Below are positions 39,828-51,400 of a stretch of DNA of 64,000 nucleotides, piece after piece (position 1 is the stretch's first letter; each line of letters starts with the position of its first letter). Source of the stretch: Oxalobacteraceae bacterium (GTDB taxonomy: Bacteria; Pseudomonadota; Gammaproteobacteria; Burkholderiales; Burkholderiaceae_D); NCBI GenBank assembly GCA_013284265.1, contig JABTBR010000007.1, positions 62,001 to 126,000 on the forward strand, in the 5' to 3' direction. Below the pieces are notes generated by a model, which was not told where the DNA came from, did no database searches, and saw only the letters and a program-made list of their open reading frames with translations. The translations under genes were made by a program, and so were the position numbers.

Positions 39828-41549
39828 TCAGGCCGGCGCCGCGCCACCCGGCAGGTCGAAACGCAGCATCAGTGCGCAGCCCTGGCCGTGCTCGAAGCGG
39901 GCCAGTTCAAAGTGCCCGCCCAGCGCGGCCACCCGTTCGGCGATGCCGATCAGGCCGAAGGCGTCGCCCTTGCCACGCTGGCGCGACGGAATCCCGACGC
40001 CGTTGTCGGCGATGCGCAGCTCGAGCTGGCCGTCCCGGATCGCCAGCGCGATTTCCACGTCGCTGGCCTGGGCATGGCGCATCACATTGGTCAGCGACTC
40101 CTGCAGGCTGCGGAACAGCACGATCTCGATATCGCCGGGAATGGCGGCAAACACATTGGGATCGTCGACCACCACGCGGCAGGTCAGGCCGGTGCGCTTG
40201 CGGAATTCGCTGACCTGCCATTCGATCGCCGCCTGCAGCCCCAGGTCCAGTACCGAGGGCCGCAGTTCGTTGATGATGCCACGCACGCTGCGGATGGTGG
40301 TGTCGACGTTGCTCAGCACCGCGTCGACGCGCTGGCGCAGGCGCGGGTGGGTGGTGCCGGTGCGCTCGCTGAGCATGGAGATATCGATCCGCAGCGCCAG
40401 CAGGTTCTGTCCCAGTTCATCGTGGATCTCGCGCGCGATGCGCTTGCGCTCATCTTCCTTGACGCTGGCCAGGTGATCGCCCAGCTTGCGCAGCTGCTCG
40501 CGCGATTCGTGCAGTTCCCTCTCGGCGCGCTTGCGCTCGGCCACTTCCTGGCGCAGGCGCAGATTGGCGGCCGTCAGTTCGGCGGTGCGCGCCACCACCC
40601 GCGCATCGAGTTCGCGCGACAGTTCGCGCAGCGCCAACTCGGCATGCTTGCGTTCGGTGATATCGGAGAACACCCCGATGTAGTTCAGAATGCCGCCGTC
40701 CTCATTGTGCAGCACCGTCAGGGACATCGAGCTCAGGAAGGGCCGGCCGTCGCGGCGCAGATTGTGCACCTCGCCGCACCAGTTGCCGCGCTGTTCCAGC
40801 TGGCGCATGGCGTGCGCGTGATAACCCGGCGGATGCATGCCGCGCCGCCCCAGAAAAGCCGGATCGCGGCCGATCGCCTGCTCCGCCTCGTAGCCGGTGA
40901 TACGGGTGAAGGCCGGGTTGACGGCCACGATGCGGCGCTCGGCGTCGCACACCAGCACGCCCTCCTCGATACTGTCGAGCACCTGGAAGGCGCGCCTGCG
41001 CGCCGCTTCGCGCGCGTGCACATCGCTGATGTCGGTGACGACCATGCGGCACTGCAGGTCGGACGGGTCGACATTGGCCTCGATGCGGATCTGGCTGGCG
41101 CCGGGCACGCCCTCGAACAGGGCCAGTTCCACGACGCTGCGCACACCGCTGGCATACAGGCCGGCGAGGAAATGGCGCAGGCGCGCCTGGGCGTCGGGCG
41201 CAACAAACTGCTCGAATGGCTTGCCCAGCAGGGCTTCACGCGCGCAGCCGAGCAGGCTGGCGGCGGCGCGGTTGGCGCGGCTGATGCGGCCGTCACGCTC
41301 GAGCGACAGATAACTGGCCGGGGCCTGGTCATACAGCTCGGCGTAATGGTTCAGGTCCGCTTCGGCCGCGTCCTTTTGCAGCTGCAGTTCTTCCAGCGCC
41401 TGCTGCTGCACCTCCAGTTCGATCTGGCTGAGCTGCAGCTCGTGCAACTGGTAGGGTATCGGCGCTGCCTGGCTGCCGCCCAGGCCATGGGCCAGCAAAG
41501 CCTCGGCGCGTTCACGCAGGGCGGCGTCGACCGCGGGGATGCCGCTCAT
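39828..41549 (-). CDS. PAS-domain sensor histidine kinase (NarX/DegS-like core)
   Basis: A 573-residue soluble kinase. An N-terminal coiled coil (about 35-70) precedes a first PAS domain (about 70-180) and a second PAS with PAC tail (about 185-305; GYEAEQAIGRDPAFLG, IGVFSDITERK). After a second coiled coil comes a HisKA_3 dimerisation domain with phospho-acceptor H376 in REIHDELGQNLLALRID, then HATPase_c (ESLTNVMRHAQA, IADNGVGIP, GLIGIAERVAALGG). Kinases of this type usually pair with NarL/LuxR-type regulators; none is adjacent. No membrane helix, so it senses a cytoplasmic cue. It overlaps the CheR-PAS gene by four bases. Confidence 0.88.
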   Translation of the reverse strand: MSGIPAVDAALRERAEALLAHGLGGSQAAPIPYQLHELQLSQIELEVQQQALEELQLQKDAAEADLNHYAELYDQAPASYLSLERDGRISRANRAAASLLGCAREALLGKPFEQFVAPDAQARLRHFLAGLYASGVRSVVELALFEGVPGASQIRIEANVDPSDLQCRMVVTDISDVHAREAARRRAFQVLDSIEEGVLVCDAERRIVAVNPAFTRITGYEAEQAIGRDPAFLGRRGMHPPGYHAHAMRQLEQRGNWCGEVHNLRRDGRPFLSSMSLTVLHNEDGGILNYIGVFSDITERKHAELALRELSRELDARVVARTAELTAANLRLRQEVAERKRAERELHESREQLRKLGDHLASVKEDERKRIAREIHDELGQNLLALRIDISMLSERTGTTHPRLRQRVDAVLSNVDTTIRSVRGIINELRPSVLDLGLQAAIEWQVSEFRKRTGLTCRVVVDDPNVFAAIPGDIEIVLFRSLQESLTNVMRHAQASDVEIALAIRDGQLELRIADNGVGIPSRQRGKGDAFGLIGIAERVAALGGHFELARFEHGQGCALMLRFDLPGGAAPA

Positions 41550-43570
41550 GGCTGCGCCGCCAGCGCGGGCGGACTGCTGCGGATAAAGGTCAGCACCACG
41601 CCATCGACCACGTTCTCGACCGTGCGGTAGGGCAGGATGCGGGCCGTGAAGTGGCGCCGGCGCTCACCGTCCCACACCCTGCGCTCGCAGGTCTGCAGCG
41701 TGTGCAGCACGGTGCCGACATCGTCCAGCAGCGTCGGGTACTCGAGTTCGCAGACGATGTCGCTCAGCGGACGCTCCAGGTCCGAGGCGATCAGGCGGAA
41801 AATCCGGGTCGCCTCGGTGGTGTAGCGGCGGATGCGCAGTGCGCTGTCGAGGAAGACGGTGGCGATATCGGTGCTGTTGAGCAGATTTTTCAGATCGTCG
41901 TTCAGGCGCGACAGGGTGCGCAGCTTGATGTGCAGCTCGTCGTTGACGCTGCACAGCTCCTCATTCAGCGCCTCCATCTCCTCCTTGCTGGTGCTCAGTT
42001 CCTCTTTGGCCGACTGCAGCTCCTCATTGGCCGCGCGCAGTTCATCCTGGCTGCCCTCCAGCGCCTGGCGCGAAGCGCGCACCTGTTCGTGCACCGAGGC
42101 CAGCTCGCGCCGGGTGCTTTCCAGCTCGCTCGCCAGCGCCTGCAGGCGCGGCGTGGCGGCCGGCTCGCGTTGCGGCAGCGGCGCCGCGTCGGCAAAGGTC
42201 AACAGGGTCAGTCCGGCCAGACCGCCCGGCGCATCGTCCTCGCCCAATACTTCGGCGCCGATATCGAGCGTCTGGGCCGGCACGCCATCGCCGCTGGCGC
42301 GCACGCCGCGCAGCAGCACCGGTCCGCTGGCCGCGCCGGCCCGGCGCAGCAGCGTGGCCAGTTCGGCGCGCAGCGAGGGCCGCGCCAGCGCATGGATATT
42401 CCAGTTGACCTTGCCGGCGGCCGCCTCCAGGCTGGCGCCGGTGCGGCCATGGATGTGCAGCACGTCGCCGCGCGCATTGAGCAGCAAAGCGGCCGGCGTA
42501 TGGCGCGCCAGCAGCAGGCGCTCCACCTGCCGCTGCAAGTTGGCGCCGCCATCGGCCCGCAGCTCGGCCAGCGGTGGCGGCGCGCCGCGCACGCGGGTAG
42601 GGAAACCGTTCGGCAGCCGTGGCGGCGCATCGAGACGCTGATAGATCCGGCTGGCGCCGGCCATCGGTTCGAACAGCTCGGTGAAGCGGCCCGGCGTATC
42701 GGCGCGGCCGAACATCAGCAGGCCGCCCGGATTGAGCGCGTAATGGAACAGGGGAATCAGCTGTTCGTGCAGGCGCGGATTAAAGTAGATCAGCAGATTG
42801 CGGCAGCACAGCAGGTCGAGGCGCGTAAACGGCGGATCGGAAATCACATTCTGCTGCGCGAACACGATGGTATTGCGCACGCTCTTGAGGATGCGGTAGC
42901 CGCCGTGATCGGCCGCCACGAAGTAGCGCAGCAGGCGCTCCTTGGATAACTCGCTTTCGATGGCGGCGCCGAACTGACCTTTGCGCGCGCGGCCGATGGC
43001 GTCCGCATCCAGATCGGTGGCGAAAATCTGCAGCGTGTAGATGGCCTTTGGCCTGAGCTGATCGAGCACTTCGCGAAACAGGATCGCCAGCGAATAGGCT
43101 TCTTCCCCGGTGGAGCAGGCCGGCACCCAGGCGCGCAGTGTGCCGCCGTCCGGATGGTCGGCCAGCAGACGCGGTATCGCCACCTGCTTGAGGTGCTCCC
43201 ACACATCGGGGTCGCGGAAGAAGCGGGTAACGCCGATCAGCATTTCCTTGAACAGCAGTTCAACCTCGCCCTGATTGGCGTGCAGATATGCCACATACCG
43301 GGCCAGTGTGTCGAACTGGCGCAGCTTCATGCGCCGTTCGATGCGGCGCATGACGGTGTTCGGCTTATAGTCGAAGAAACTGGCCCCAGTGCGCTGCTGC
43401 AGCAGTTCGAACAGCTGTTGCAGCGATTCCTGTTCCTGCACCGCTTCCAGTCCCTCCAGCAGCGGCGCCGGCACGTACGCGCGCAGCGCGACGTCGGCGG
43501 CTGTCGCTGCGCTGGCTGAAAGCTTCGTGTCGCTCGGTTTCGTCATCTTGGCTTGCTGGGCAAACGGCAT
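41546..43570 (-). CDS. CheR-type methyltransferase with coiled coil and PAS domain
   Basis: A 674-residue protein. The N-terminal CheR all-alpha domain (about 45-110; FELLQQRTGASFFDYKPNTVMRRIERRM, in parts) and SAM-binding domain (about 125-310; ACSTGEEAYSLA, ATDLDADAI, CRNLLIYF) are followed by a PAS-like segment, a long coiled coil rich in Glu/Leu (about 490-580) and a PAS domain (about 585-665). This is the CheR-PAS half of the CheB-CheR-PAS hybrids common in proteobacteria, but with no CheB domain, and the kinase is a separate overlapping gene. It probably signals rather than adapting chemoreceptors. An internal start at 43546 is also possible. Confidence 0.85.
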   Translation of the reverse strand: MPFAQQAKMTKPSDTKLSASAATAADVALRAYVPAPLLEGLEAVQEQESLQQLFELLQQRTGASFFDYKPNTVMRRIERRMKLRQFDTLARYVAYLHANQGEVELLFKEMLIGVTRFFRDPDVWEHLKQVAIPRLLADHPDGGTLRAWVPACSTGEEAYSLAILFREVLDQLRPKAIYTLQIFATDLDADAIGRARKGQFGAAIESELSKERLLRYFVAADHGGYRILKSVRNTIVFAQQNVISDPPFTRLDLLCCRNLLIYFNPRLHEQLIPLFHYALNPGGLLMFGRADTPGRFTELFEPMAGASRIYQRLDAPPRLPNGFPTRVRGAPPPLAELRADGGANLQRQVERLLLARHTPAALLLNARGDVLHIHGRTGASLEAAAGKVNWNIHALARPSLRAELATLLRRAGAASGPVLLRGVRASGDGVPAQTLDIGAEVLGEDDAPGGLAGLTLLTFADAAPLPQREPAATPRLQALASELESTRRELASVHEQVRASRQALEGSQDELRAANEELQSAKEELSTSKEEMEALNEELCSVNDELHIKLRTLSRLNDDLKNLLNSTDIATVFLDSALRIRRYTTEATRIFRLIASDLERPLSDIVCELEYPTLLDDVGTVLHTLQTCERRVWDGERRRHFTARILPYRTVENVVDGVVLTFIRSSPPALAAQP

Positions 43571-43809
43571 GGCCTACAGCCGCGGGGTGGGCGCACATGA
43601 ATGTTAGTTTTTCAAACATCTTGCCAAACAAATTATACAAACTGAAAAAATAAAAACCAAGCACCCATCCGGCCACTGTGACCGCAGGGCCACGCAGAGC
43701 TGAAAAAAACCGGAAATACCCGTGCCACCAGCGCTTTTAGCGGCCGATGCGCGGCAAAGAAGGGAATAGCCAGCCGCGCGCACGGCAAGCTGTCACCGCG
43801 GCGCACCCC
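43571..43809. promoter_or_regulatory. Gap with promoter of the CheR-PAS operon
   Basis: The 239-bp region between the CheR start and the end of the efflux operon includes an AT-rich patch (about 43610-43665, with AAATTATACAAACTG) that likely holds the CheR-PAS promoter. I see no clear terminator for the efflux operon here. Confidence 0.35.
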
Positions 43810-45228
43810 TTACTGGCTTGCAGCCTGCCAGCCACCACCGAGCGACTGGATCAAGGCGATCGCCGTGGTCTGGCGATCCGCCAGGGCCTGTACCAGCGCA
43901 CGGCGCGCCGACAGCGCGGTATTTTGCGCCGTCACCACCTCGGTGTACCCCACCTGCCCGGCGCGGTAGCGGTTAAGCATCTGCGCTTCCACCTGATCGG
44001 CCGCTTCGGAGGCGATGCGGCGCAGATCCTGCTGCTGTTGCAGTGCGCGCGTGGCGGCCAGCTGGTTCTCCACGTCGGCGAAGGCGCTCAACACGGTCTG
44101 GCGATAATGCGCGACGGCAGCATCGCGCCCCGCTTCTGCGCCGCTGACGCGGGCGCCGGTGGCACCGGCGTTGAACACGCTCTGGGTCGCGGACAGGCCG
44201 AGCGACCACAGGCTGTTGCTGGCGTTGAGCAGGCCGCCAACGGCGCTGGCGCCAAAGCCGCCCGACCCGCTCAGGCTAATGCTGGGGAAGTAGGCCGCGC
44301 GCGCGATGCCGATCTGTTCGTTGGCCACCGCCACGCGCCGTTCGGCCGCCGCGATATCCGGACGCCGTTGCAGCAGCGTCGATGGCAGGCCGGCCGGCAC
44401 CGCCGGCACGGTGGCCTGCCACGCCGCCGGCGCCAGCGTGAAGTCGGACGGCGCCTTGCCCAGCAAGACCGCGATCGCATGTTCGAACTGGGCGCGCTGG
44501 CGCTGCACGCCGGACTGGTCGATACGCGCGCTGGCCAATTGCGTCTGGGCTTGCAGCACGTCCGAGCGCCCCACGATCCCGGCGCTGAAGCGGTTCTGCG
44601 TGATCGCCTGCACCCGCTCATAGCCGGCGATGCCGGTCGCCAGCAGCGCCAGCTGGGCGTCGGCCAGCCGCAGCGAGAAGTAATTGACGGCCAGCTCACC
44701 CTGTGCCGACAGGCGCGCGGCGGCCAGGTCGGCGGCGCTGGCAGCCGCACTGGCCGATGCGCCATTGCTGGCCGCGCGCAGCCGGCCCCAGATATCCGGT
44801 TCCCAGCTGGCGCCCAGGTTCAGGCGGTACTGGCTGCTGCTGCGGGTGTCGCCACCGCCGCCGCTGCGGGTGCCGCTGGCGCCCAGGTCGACGCGGGGAA
44901 ACAGCGCGGCGCGCTGTTCGCTGACCAGCGCGCGCGCCTGGGCATAGGAGGCGGCGGCCGCCGCCACGTTCTGGTTCGATACCTCGATGCTGGCCGCCAG
45001 TTCATTGAGCAGCGCATCGCCGAACAAGGTCCACCAGGGACCGCGCTCGAGCGCATCGGCCGGCGCGGCGGGCAGCCAGCCCGGCGCGCCCTGCAGCTCC
45101 TTGTAGGCCGCCGGCTCCGGCGTGGAAGGACGCTGATAGGCGGGACCTAGCGCGCAGGCGCTCAGCGTGCAGGCGGTCAAGAGGGCAAGCGCCGCGGGGG
45201 TGCAACGGGGACGTGGTGGAATTCTCAT
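43810..45228 (-). CDS. Outer-membrane efflux lipoprotein, NodT/OprM family
   Basis: A 472-residue TolC-like outer-membrane channel. The signal sequence ends in the lipobox LSACALGPAY, giving lipidation at Cys25, the usual start of NodT-type factors. Two OEP repeats follow, with the coiled-coil tunnel segments (ANYFSLRL-type ELAVNYFSLRLADAQ; SAFADVENQLAATRAL) and the family stretch RPDIAAAERRVAVANEQIGIARAAYFP in parts. It is the last gene of the efflux operon and overlaps the preceding RND gene (ATGA), so it is the dedicated exit duct for the two pumps, like OpmB with MuxABC in Pseudomonas. Confidence 0.92.
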   Translation of the reverse strand: MRIPPRPRCTPAALALLTACTLSACALGPAYQRPSTPEPAAYKELQGAPGWLPAAPADALERGPWWTLFGDALLNELAASIEVSNQNVAAAAASYAQARALVSEQRAALFPRVDLGASGTRSGGGGDTRSSSQYRLNLGASWEPDIWGRLRAASNGASASAAASAADLAAARLSAQGELAVNYFSLRLADAQLALLATGIAGYERVQAITQNRFSAGIVGRSDVLQAQTQLASARIDQSGVQRQRAQFEHAIAVLLGKAPSDFTLAPAAWQATVPAVPAGLPSTLLQRRPDIAAAERRVAVANEQIGIARAAYFPSISLSGSGGFGASAVGGLLNASNSLWSLGLSATQSVFNAGATGARVSGAEAGRDAAVAHYRQTVLSAFADVENQLAATRALQQQQDLRRIASEAADQVEAQMLNRYRAGQVGYTEVVTAQNTALSARRALVQALADRQTTAIALIQSLGGGWQAASQ

Positions 45229-48200
45229 GGTGTGGTCGGCGACGCAGTTGCCTGCTCGTCGTGAATGCGGCTCAGTTGCTGCTCGGCGGGGCTGCGGCGG
45301 CGCAGCTTGTCGAGCAGGATGTAGACCACCGGCGTGGTCAGGAGGGTCAGCAGCTGGCTGGCGATCAGGCCGCCGATGATGGCGATGCCAAGCGGCCGGC
45401 GCAGCTCCGATCCTTCGCCGAAGCCTATCGCCAGCGGCAAGGCGCCCAGCGCGGCGGCCAGCGTCGTCATCAGGATAGGACGGAAGCGCAGCAGGCAGGC
45501 TTCGCGCACGGCCGCCAGCGGCGTCAGGCCGCGCGAGCGTTCGGCTTCCAGTGCGAAGTCGATGATCAGGATCGCGTTTTTCTTGACGATCCCGATCAGC
45601 AGGAACACGCCGATCAGGGCGATGATGGAAAACTCCATCTTGAACAGCAGCAGCGCCAGTACCGCGCCCACGCCGGCCGACGGCAAGGTCGACAGCACGG
45701 TGATCGGATGCACCAGGCTCTCGTACAGGATGCCGAGCACGATGTAGATCACCACGATCGCGGCCAGGATCAGCAAGGGCTGCTGCTTGTTGCTCTCGTC
45801 CGCGCTGCGCGCCGTTCCCTGGAAGCTGCCGCGCACATTGTTCGGCATGCCGATATCGGCTTCGGCCTGGCGCACCGCCGCCTGGCCGTCGCTCAGGCTG
45901 AAGCCCTCGACCAGATTGAAGGACACCGTGGTGGCCAGTTCGCCGTCCTGGTGGTTGACCGAACTGGGCGTGGAGCTGTCGGCGAAGCTGGCCATCGCCG
46001 CCAGCGGCACCATGGTGGTCACGCTGCTGCTCAATGCGGAGCCGGACGACGGATCGCGCGCGGCGCTGGCGCCGCCGCTGGCCGTCGTTGTCGCCGCTGC
46101 GGTAGCTCCGCTGGTGCCGGCCGCCTTGGATGGCACATACACGTCGCGCAGCGCCTCGGGACTCTGCGCGAAGCGCGGCGCCACCTCCATCACCACATGG
46201 TACTGATTCAGTTCGTCGTAGATGGTGGCGACCTGGCGCTGGCCGAAGTTGTTATACAGTGCATTGTCGACATCGCGCACCGTCATGCCCATGCGCGCGG
46301 CGCTGTCCTTGTCGATGGTGACGAAAGTCTCCACGCCGTTTTCCGCCTGGTCGGTGTCCACATCGATCAGGGCCGGCTGCGCCTTCATCGCGTCGGCCAG
46401 CTTGGTGGCCCAGCTTTTCAGGTCGGCGCGGTTGTCGCTTTTCAGCGTGTACTGGTAGGTTGAATTACTCTGCCGCCCACCCATGCGCAAGTCCTGCACC
46501 GGATTGAGGAACAGCGACACCCCGGTGATCCTGGCCAGTTGCGGACGCAGCCGCGCGATCACCGCCTGCCCTGCTTCGCTGCGTTCGGTCACGGGCTTCA
46601 GATTGATGAACATGAAGCCGCCACCCGCGCGCGAGCCGCCGGTAAAGCCGACCACGGTGGCCACCGCCGGATCGCGCTTGATCACGTCGACCAGCTGGCG
46701 CAGCTTCTGCTGCATCGCCTGGAAGGAGATGCTCTGGTCGGCGCGCATGCCGCCGTTGATCTGGCCCGTGTCCTGCTGCGGGAAGAAGCCCTTGGGCGCG
46801 GCGCTGAACAGATACACGTTCAGGCCGATGACGAAGGCCAGGATCAGCATCACCAGCCCGGCGCTGCCCAGCGCCCAGTCCAGCGAATGCTCGTACAGGC
46901 GGTGCACCTTGTCGAAACCGGCTTCGGCCCAGCGCGCCACCCGCCCCGCTTGTTTGTTGTGCTGGCCGGGCTTGAGCAGCCAGGCGCACATCATCGGCGT
47001 GGTGGTGAGTGAAATCAGCAGCGAAATCATCACCGCCGCCGACAGCGTCACGGCGAACTCGCGGAACAGGCGGCCCACCTGCCCGCCCATGAACAGCAGC
47101 GGAATGAACACCGCCACCAGCGACAGGCTGATCGACAGCACGGTAAAGCCCACTTCGCGCGCGCCCAGCAGGGCCGCCTTGAAGCGGTCCATGCCCGCCT
47201 CGATATGGCGCGCGGCGTTTTCCAGCACCACGATGGCGTCATCGACGACGAAGCCGGTGGCCACCGTCAGCGCCATCAGCGACAGATTGTTCAGGCTAAA
47301 GCCCAGCAGATACATCACCCCGAAGGTGCCCAGCAGCGAGACGATGGTGGCCACCGCAGGGATGATGGTGGCGCGCACGCTGCGCAGGAAGGCGCTGACC
47401 ACCAGCACCACCAGCACGATGGAGATGATCAGCGTGAGCTCGATTTCGTGCAGCGAGGAGCGGATCGAATTGGTGCTGTCGGAAGCGACCTGCAGCTTCA
47501 CATCGGGCGGCAACTGGGCCTGCAACTGCGGTACCAGCGCGCGCACCCCATCCACCGTTTCGATCACGTTGGCGCCAGGCTGGCGCGTGATCAGCACGAT
47601 CACGGCCGGGTCGCCATTGAACAGGCCCAGGGTATTGTTGTTCTCCACGCCGTCGATGACTTCGGCCACGTCCTGCAGGCGGATCGCGGCGCCGTCGCGC
47701 CAGGCCACCACCAGGCTGCGGTAGTCGGCCGCGCTGCGTCCGCCCTTGCTGCCGCTGGGCTGGGAATAGATTTGCAGATGGCGGCCCTGGCCCTCGATCG
47801 CCCCCTTGGGCCGGTTGGCATTTGTGGCCTGGATCGCGGCGCGCACATCTTCGGTCGACACGCCGTAGCGGCTCAGCGCATACGGCAGCAGCTCGACGCG
47901 CACGGCCGGCAGCGAACCGCCACCGATCTCCACATCGCCCACGCCCTGCACCTGCGCCAGCTTCTGCTGCACCAGGTTCGACACCGCCTCGTAAATCTGG
48001 CCCGGTGTGCGGGTCGGCGAGGTCAGCGCCAGGATGATCACCGGCGCATCCGAGGGATTGGCCTTGCGGTAGGTTGGATTGCTGCGCAGGGTGGCCGGCA
48101 GGTCGGCGCGCGAAGCGCTGATGGCGGCCTGCACTTCGCGCGCGGCCGCGTCGATCTTGCGGTTCAGGTCGAACTGCAGGCTGATGCGGGTGGAGCCGCT

Positions 48201-48455
48201 GCCGGAATTGGACGTCATTTCATTGACACCGGCGATCGAGCCCAGGCGCCGCTCCAGCGGCGTGGCCACGCTGCTGGCCATGGTGTCCGGACTGGCGCCG
48301 GGCAGCGAGGCGCTGACCGAGATCGATGGATAGTCCACCTGCGGCAGCGGCGACACCGGCAGCACGAAGAAGGCGCCGATGCCGGCCAGCGCGATGCCGA
48401 CGGTCAGCAGCACCGTGGCGATCGGGCGCCGGACGAAGGGTTCCGACAGATTCAC
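45225..48455 (-). CDS. mdtC: RND efflux pump subunit, MdtC/MuxC-like, with Ala/Ser/Thr insertion
   Basis: A 1076-residue inner-membrane RND proton antiporter with twelve membrane helices and two large periplasmic loops. The start [16 protein letters not shown] and helix 4 [14 protein letters not shown] (transport Asp pair) are standard. It forms a heterotrimer with the MdtB-like subunit to export drugs, bile-salt-like compounds and metals. It is about 50 residues longer than E. coli MdtC (1025), owing to a low-complexity block rich in Ala, Ser and Thr (about 772-815) in the second periplasmic loop. The start is GTG, overlapping the stop of the upstream pump gene (GTGA). Confidence 0.92.
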   Translation of the reverse strand: MNLSEPFVRRPIATVLLTVGIALAGIGAFFVLPVSPLPQVDYPSISVSASLPGASPDTMASSVATPLERRLGSIAGVNEMTSNSGSGSTRISLQFDLNRKIDAAAREVQAAISASRADLPATLRSNPTYRKANPSDAPVIILALTSPTRTPGQIYEAVSNLVQQKLAQVQGVGDVEIGGGSLPAVRVELLPYALSRYGVSTEDVRAAIQATNANRPKGAIEGQGRHLQIYSQPSGSKGGRSAADYRSLVVAWRDGAAIRLQDVAEVIDGVENNNTLGLFNGDPAVIVLITRQPGANVIETVDGVRALVPQLQAQLPPDVKLQVASDSTNSIRSSLHEIELTLIISIVLVVLVVSAFLRSVRATIIPAVATIVSLLGTFGVMYLLGFSLNNLSLMALTVATGFVVDDAIVVLENAARHIEAGMDRFKAALLGAREVGFTVLSISLSLVAVFIPLLFMGGQVGRLFREFAVTLSAAVMISLLISLTTTPMMCAWLLKPGQHNKQAGRVARWAEAGFDKVHRLYEHSLDWALGSAGLVMLILAFVIGLNVYLFSAAPKGFFPQQDTGQINGGMRADQSISFQAMQQKLRQLVDVIKRDPAVATVVGFTGGSRAGGGFMFINLKPVTERSEAGQAVIARLRPQLARITGVSLFLNPVQDLRMGGRQSNSTYQYTLKSDNRADLKSWATKLADAMKAQPALIDVDTDQAENGVETFVTIDKDSAARMGMTVRDVDNALYNNFGQRQVATIYDELNQYHVVMEVAPRFAQSPEALRDVYVPSKAAGTSGATAAATTTASGGASAARDPSSGSALSSSVTTMVPLAAMASFADSSTPSSVNHQDGELATTVSFNLVEGFSLSDGQAAVRQAEADIGMPNNVRGSFQGTARSADESNKQQPLLILAAIVVIYIVLGILYESLVHPITVLSTLPSAGVGAVLALLLFKMEFSIIALIGVFLLIGIVKKNAILIIDFALEAERSRGLTPLAAVREACLLRFRPILMTTLAAALGALPLAIGFGEGSELRRPLGIAIIGGLIASQLLTLLTTPVVYILLDKLRRRSPAEQQLSRIHDEQATASPTTP

Positions 48456-51400
48456 GACGGCGCTCCCTCGCCGGCGGGCCGGCCGGCGCCGCGCCAGCGC
48501 CGCGCCAGGCTGTCGAAGCCCAGGTAGATGACTGGCGTAGTGAACAAGGTCAGCATCTGGCTGACGATCAGGCCGCCGAAGATGGCCAGGCCCAGCGGAC
48601 GGCGCAGTTCGGCGCCCTCGCCCCAGCCCAGCATCAGCGGCACGGCGGCGAACAGCGCGGCCAGCGTCGTCATCAGGATGGGACGGAAGCGCAGCAGCGC
48701 GGCCTGATGGATGGCCTGGCGCGGCGCCATGCCCTGTTCGCGCTCGGCCTCGATGGCGAAGTCGATCATCATGATCGCGTTCTTCTTGACGATACCGATC
48801 AAGAGGATGATGCCGATGATGCCGATCACGCCCAGGTCCTGGCCGCTGATCAGCAGCGCCAGCAAAGCGCCCACGCCGGCCGAGGGCAAGGTGGACAGGA
48901 TCGTCAGCGGGTGGATATAGCTTTCATACAGCACGCCCAGCACGATGTAGACGCAGACCACCGCCGCCAGGATCAGCCAGAGCTGGTTCGACAGCGAGTT
49001 CTGGTAGGCGCCGGCCGCGCCGAGGAAGGTCAGCGTGACGGCGGGCGGCAGCGCGATCTCATGCGCCGCCTCGCGCACCGCGTCGACCGCGCTGCCCAGC
49101 GCCACGCCGTCGGCCGTGTCGAAGCCCAGCGTGGTGGCCGGATACTGGGCCACGTGGGTGATCTGCAGCGGCGCCGGACGTTCGCTGATAGTGGCCACCG
49201 CCGACAAGGGCGTCGGCTTGCCCGAGACGGTGCGCAGCTGCAGCTGGCCCAGTCCTTCCGGCGTGGACAGCGTATCGCTCTGCGCTTCCAGGATCACGCG
49301 GTACTGATTGGTCTCGGTGAAGATGGTCGAGACGATGCGCTGGCCGAAGGCGCTGTAGAGCGCATCGTCGATCGCGGCGGCCGTGATCGACAGGCGCGAG
49401 GCGCTGTCGCGGTCGATGCTGATGTAGGCGGCGGTGCCGGTGGCGCCCGCGTCGGACACCACATTGCGCAGCGCGGCCTTGCCCTGCATCTGCTTGACCA
49501 GGCGGCCCGCCCAGGTGGCCACGGTGGCGCTGTCGGACCCCTCCAGCGACACGCGGAACTGGGTCGGTCCGGTTTCCGCATCGATGGTCAGATCCTGCGT
49601 CGGCTGCAGGTACAGGGTCACGCCGGCCACGCTGGCGGCGCGCTGGCGCAGCCGCTCCATGGTCACGGCCTGGTCGTCGCTGCGCGAACGCTTCAGGTTG
49701 ATCAGCATGCGGCCCGTATGCAGCATGGTGTTGTTGGCCGCGTCCACGCCCACCAGGGAGCTGAGCGACTCCACGTCCGGATCTTCCAGGATCGCCTTGG
49801 CGGCGGCCTGCTGCAATGCGGCCATGCGTTGATAGGACACCGCCTGGGCGGTTTCCACGCGGGCCTGCAACTGGCCGGTGTCCTGGGTCGGGAACAGCCC
49901 TTTCGGAATCACGATGTACAGCAGCACCGTCAGCACCAGCGTGGCCAGCGCCACCAGCAGGGTCAGTCCCTGGCGTGCCAGTACCCAGTTCAGCGCCACG
50001 TCGTAGTGGCCGATCACGCGGTCGAAGAAAGCCTGGGTGCGCTGCGCCAGCTTGCCCGGACGTTCGTCCGCATGGCTCTTGAGCCAGCGCGCCGACATCA
50101 TAGGCACCAGCGTCAGCGACACCACGGCCGAGATCAGGATGGTGATCGACAGCGTCACGGCAAATTCGCGGAACAGCCGCCCCACTACATCGCCCATGAA
50201 CAGCAAGGGAATCAGCACGGCGATCAGCGAGACCGTCAGCGAGATGATGGTGAAGCCAATCTGGGCGGCGCCCTTGATGGCCGCCTCCATCGGCTTCAGG
50301 CCCTCTTCCAGGTAGCGGGCGATATTTTCGATCATGACGATGGCATCGTCGACCACGAAGCCGGTGGCGATGGTCAGCGCCATCAGCGACAGATTGTTCA
50401 GGCTGTAGCCGAGCAAATACATCACGCCGCAGGTGCCGATCAGCGAGATCGGCACGGCCAGGCTGGCGATGACGGTGGCGCGGACGCTGTGCAGGAAGCC
50501 GAAGATCACCAGCACCACCAGCACCACGGCCAGCAGCAGTTCGATTTCCACATGTTCGACCGAGGCGCGGATGCCGGTGGTGCGGTCGCTCAGCACGTCC
50601 ACCCGCAACGCACCGGGCAGGCCGGCCTGCAGCTCGGGCAGGCGCGCCTTGATCGCGTCCACCGTGGCGATGACGTTGGCGCCGGGCTGGCGCTGCACAT
50701 TCAGGATGATGGCGGGCTTGAGGCCGGCCCAGGCACCCAGCTTGACGTTCTCCGCGCTGTCGACCACGCGGGCCACGCTGGACAGGCGCACCGGGGCGCC
50801 GTTCTTGAAGGCGACGATCAGGTTCTGATAATCGCTGGCCGTCACCAGCTGGTCGTTGGCGTTGATGGTGAAGGAGCGGGTCGGACCGTCAAAGCTACCC
50901 TTGGCGCTATTGGCGTTGGCCGCCGTGATCGCCGTTTTCAGGGTATCGAGGCCCAGCCCGTACGAAGCCAGCGCCAGCGTGTCGGCCTGGATACGCACGG
51001 CCGGACGCTGGCCGCCGCTGAGCGACACCAGCCCCACGCCATTGACCTGGCTGATCTTCAGCGCCAGCCGGGTGTTGACGATGTTCTGCACTTCGGTCAG
51101 CGCCATCGTGTCCGAGGTGATGGCCAGCGTCAGCACCGGCGCATCGGCCGGATTGACTTTGGCGTACACCGGCGGCGCCGGCAGGTCGGTGGGCAGCAGC
51201 GAGCCGCCCGCGTTGATCGCGGCCTGGACTTCCTGTTCGGCCACGTCCAGCGTCTGGCCCAGCGTGAATTGCAGGGTGATGATGGAGACCCCGGCGGCGC
51301 TGGTGGAACTCATGCGCTGCAGGCCGGCCATCTGGCCGAACTGGCGCTCCAGCGGCGCGGTCACGGTCTGCCCCATCACCTCGGGACTGGCGCCGGGATA

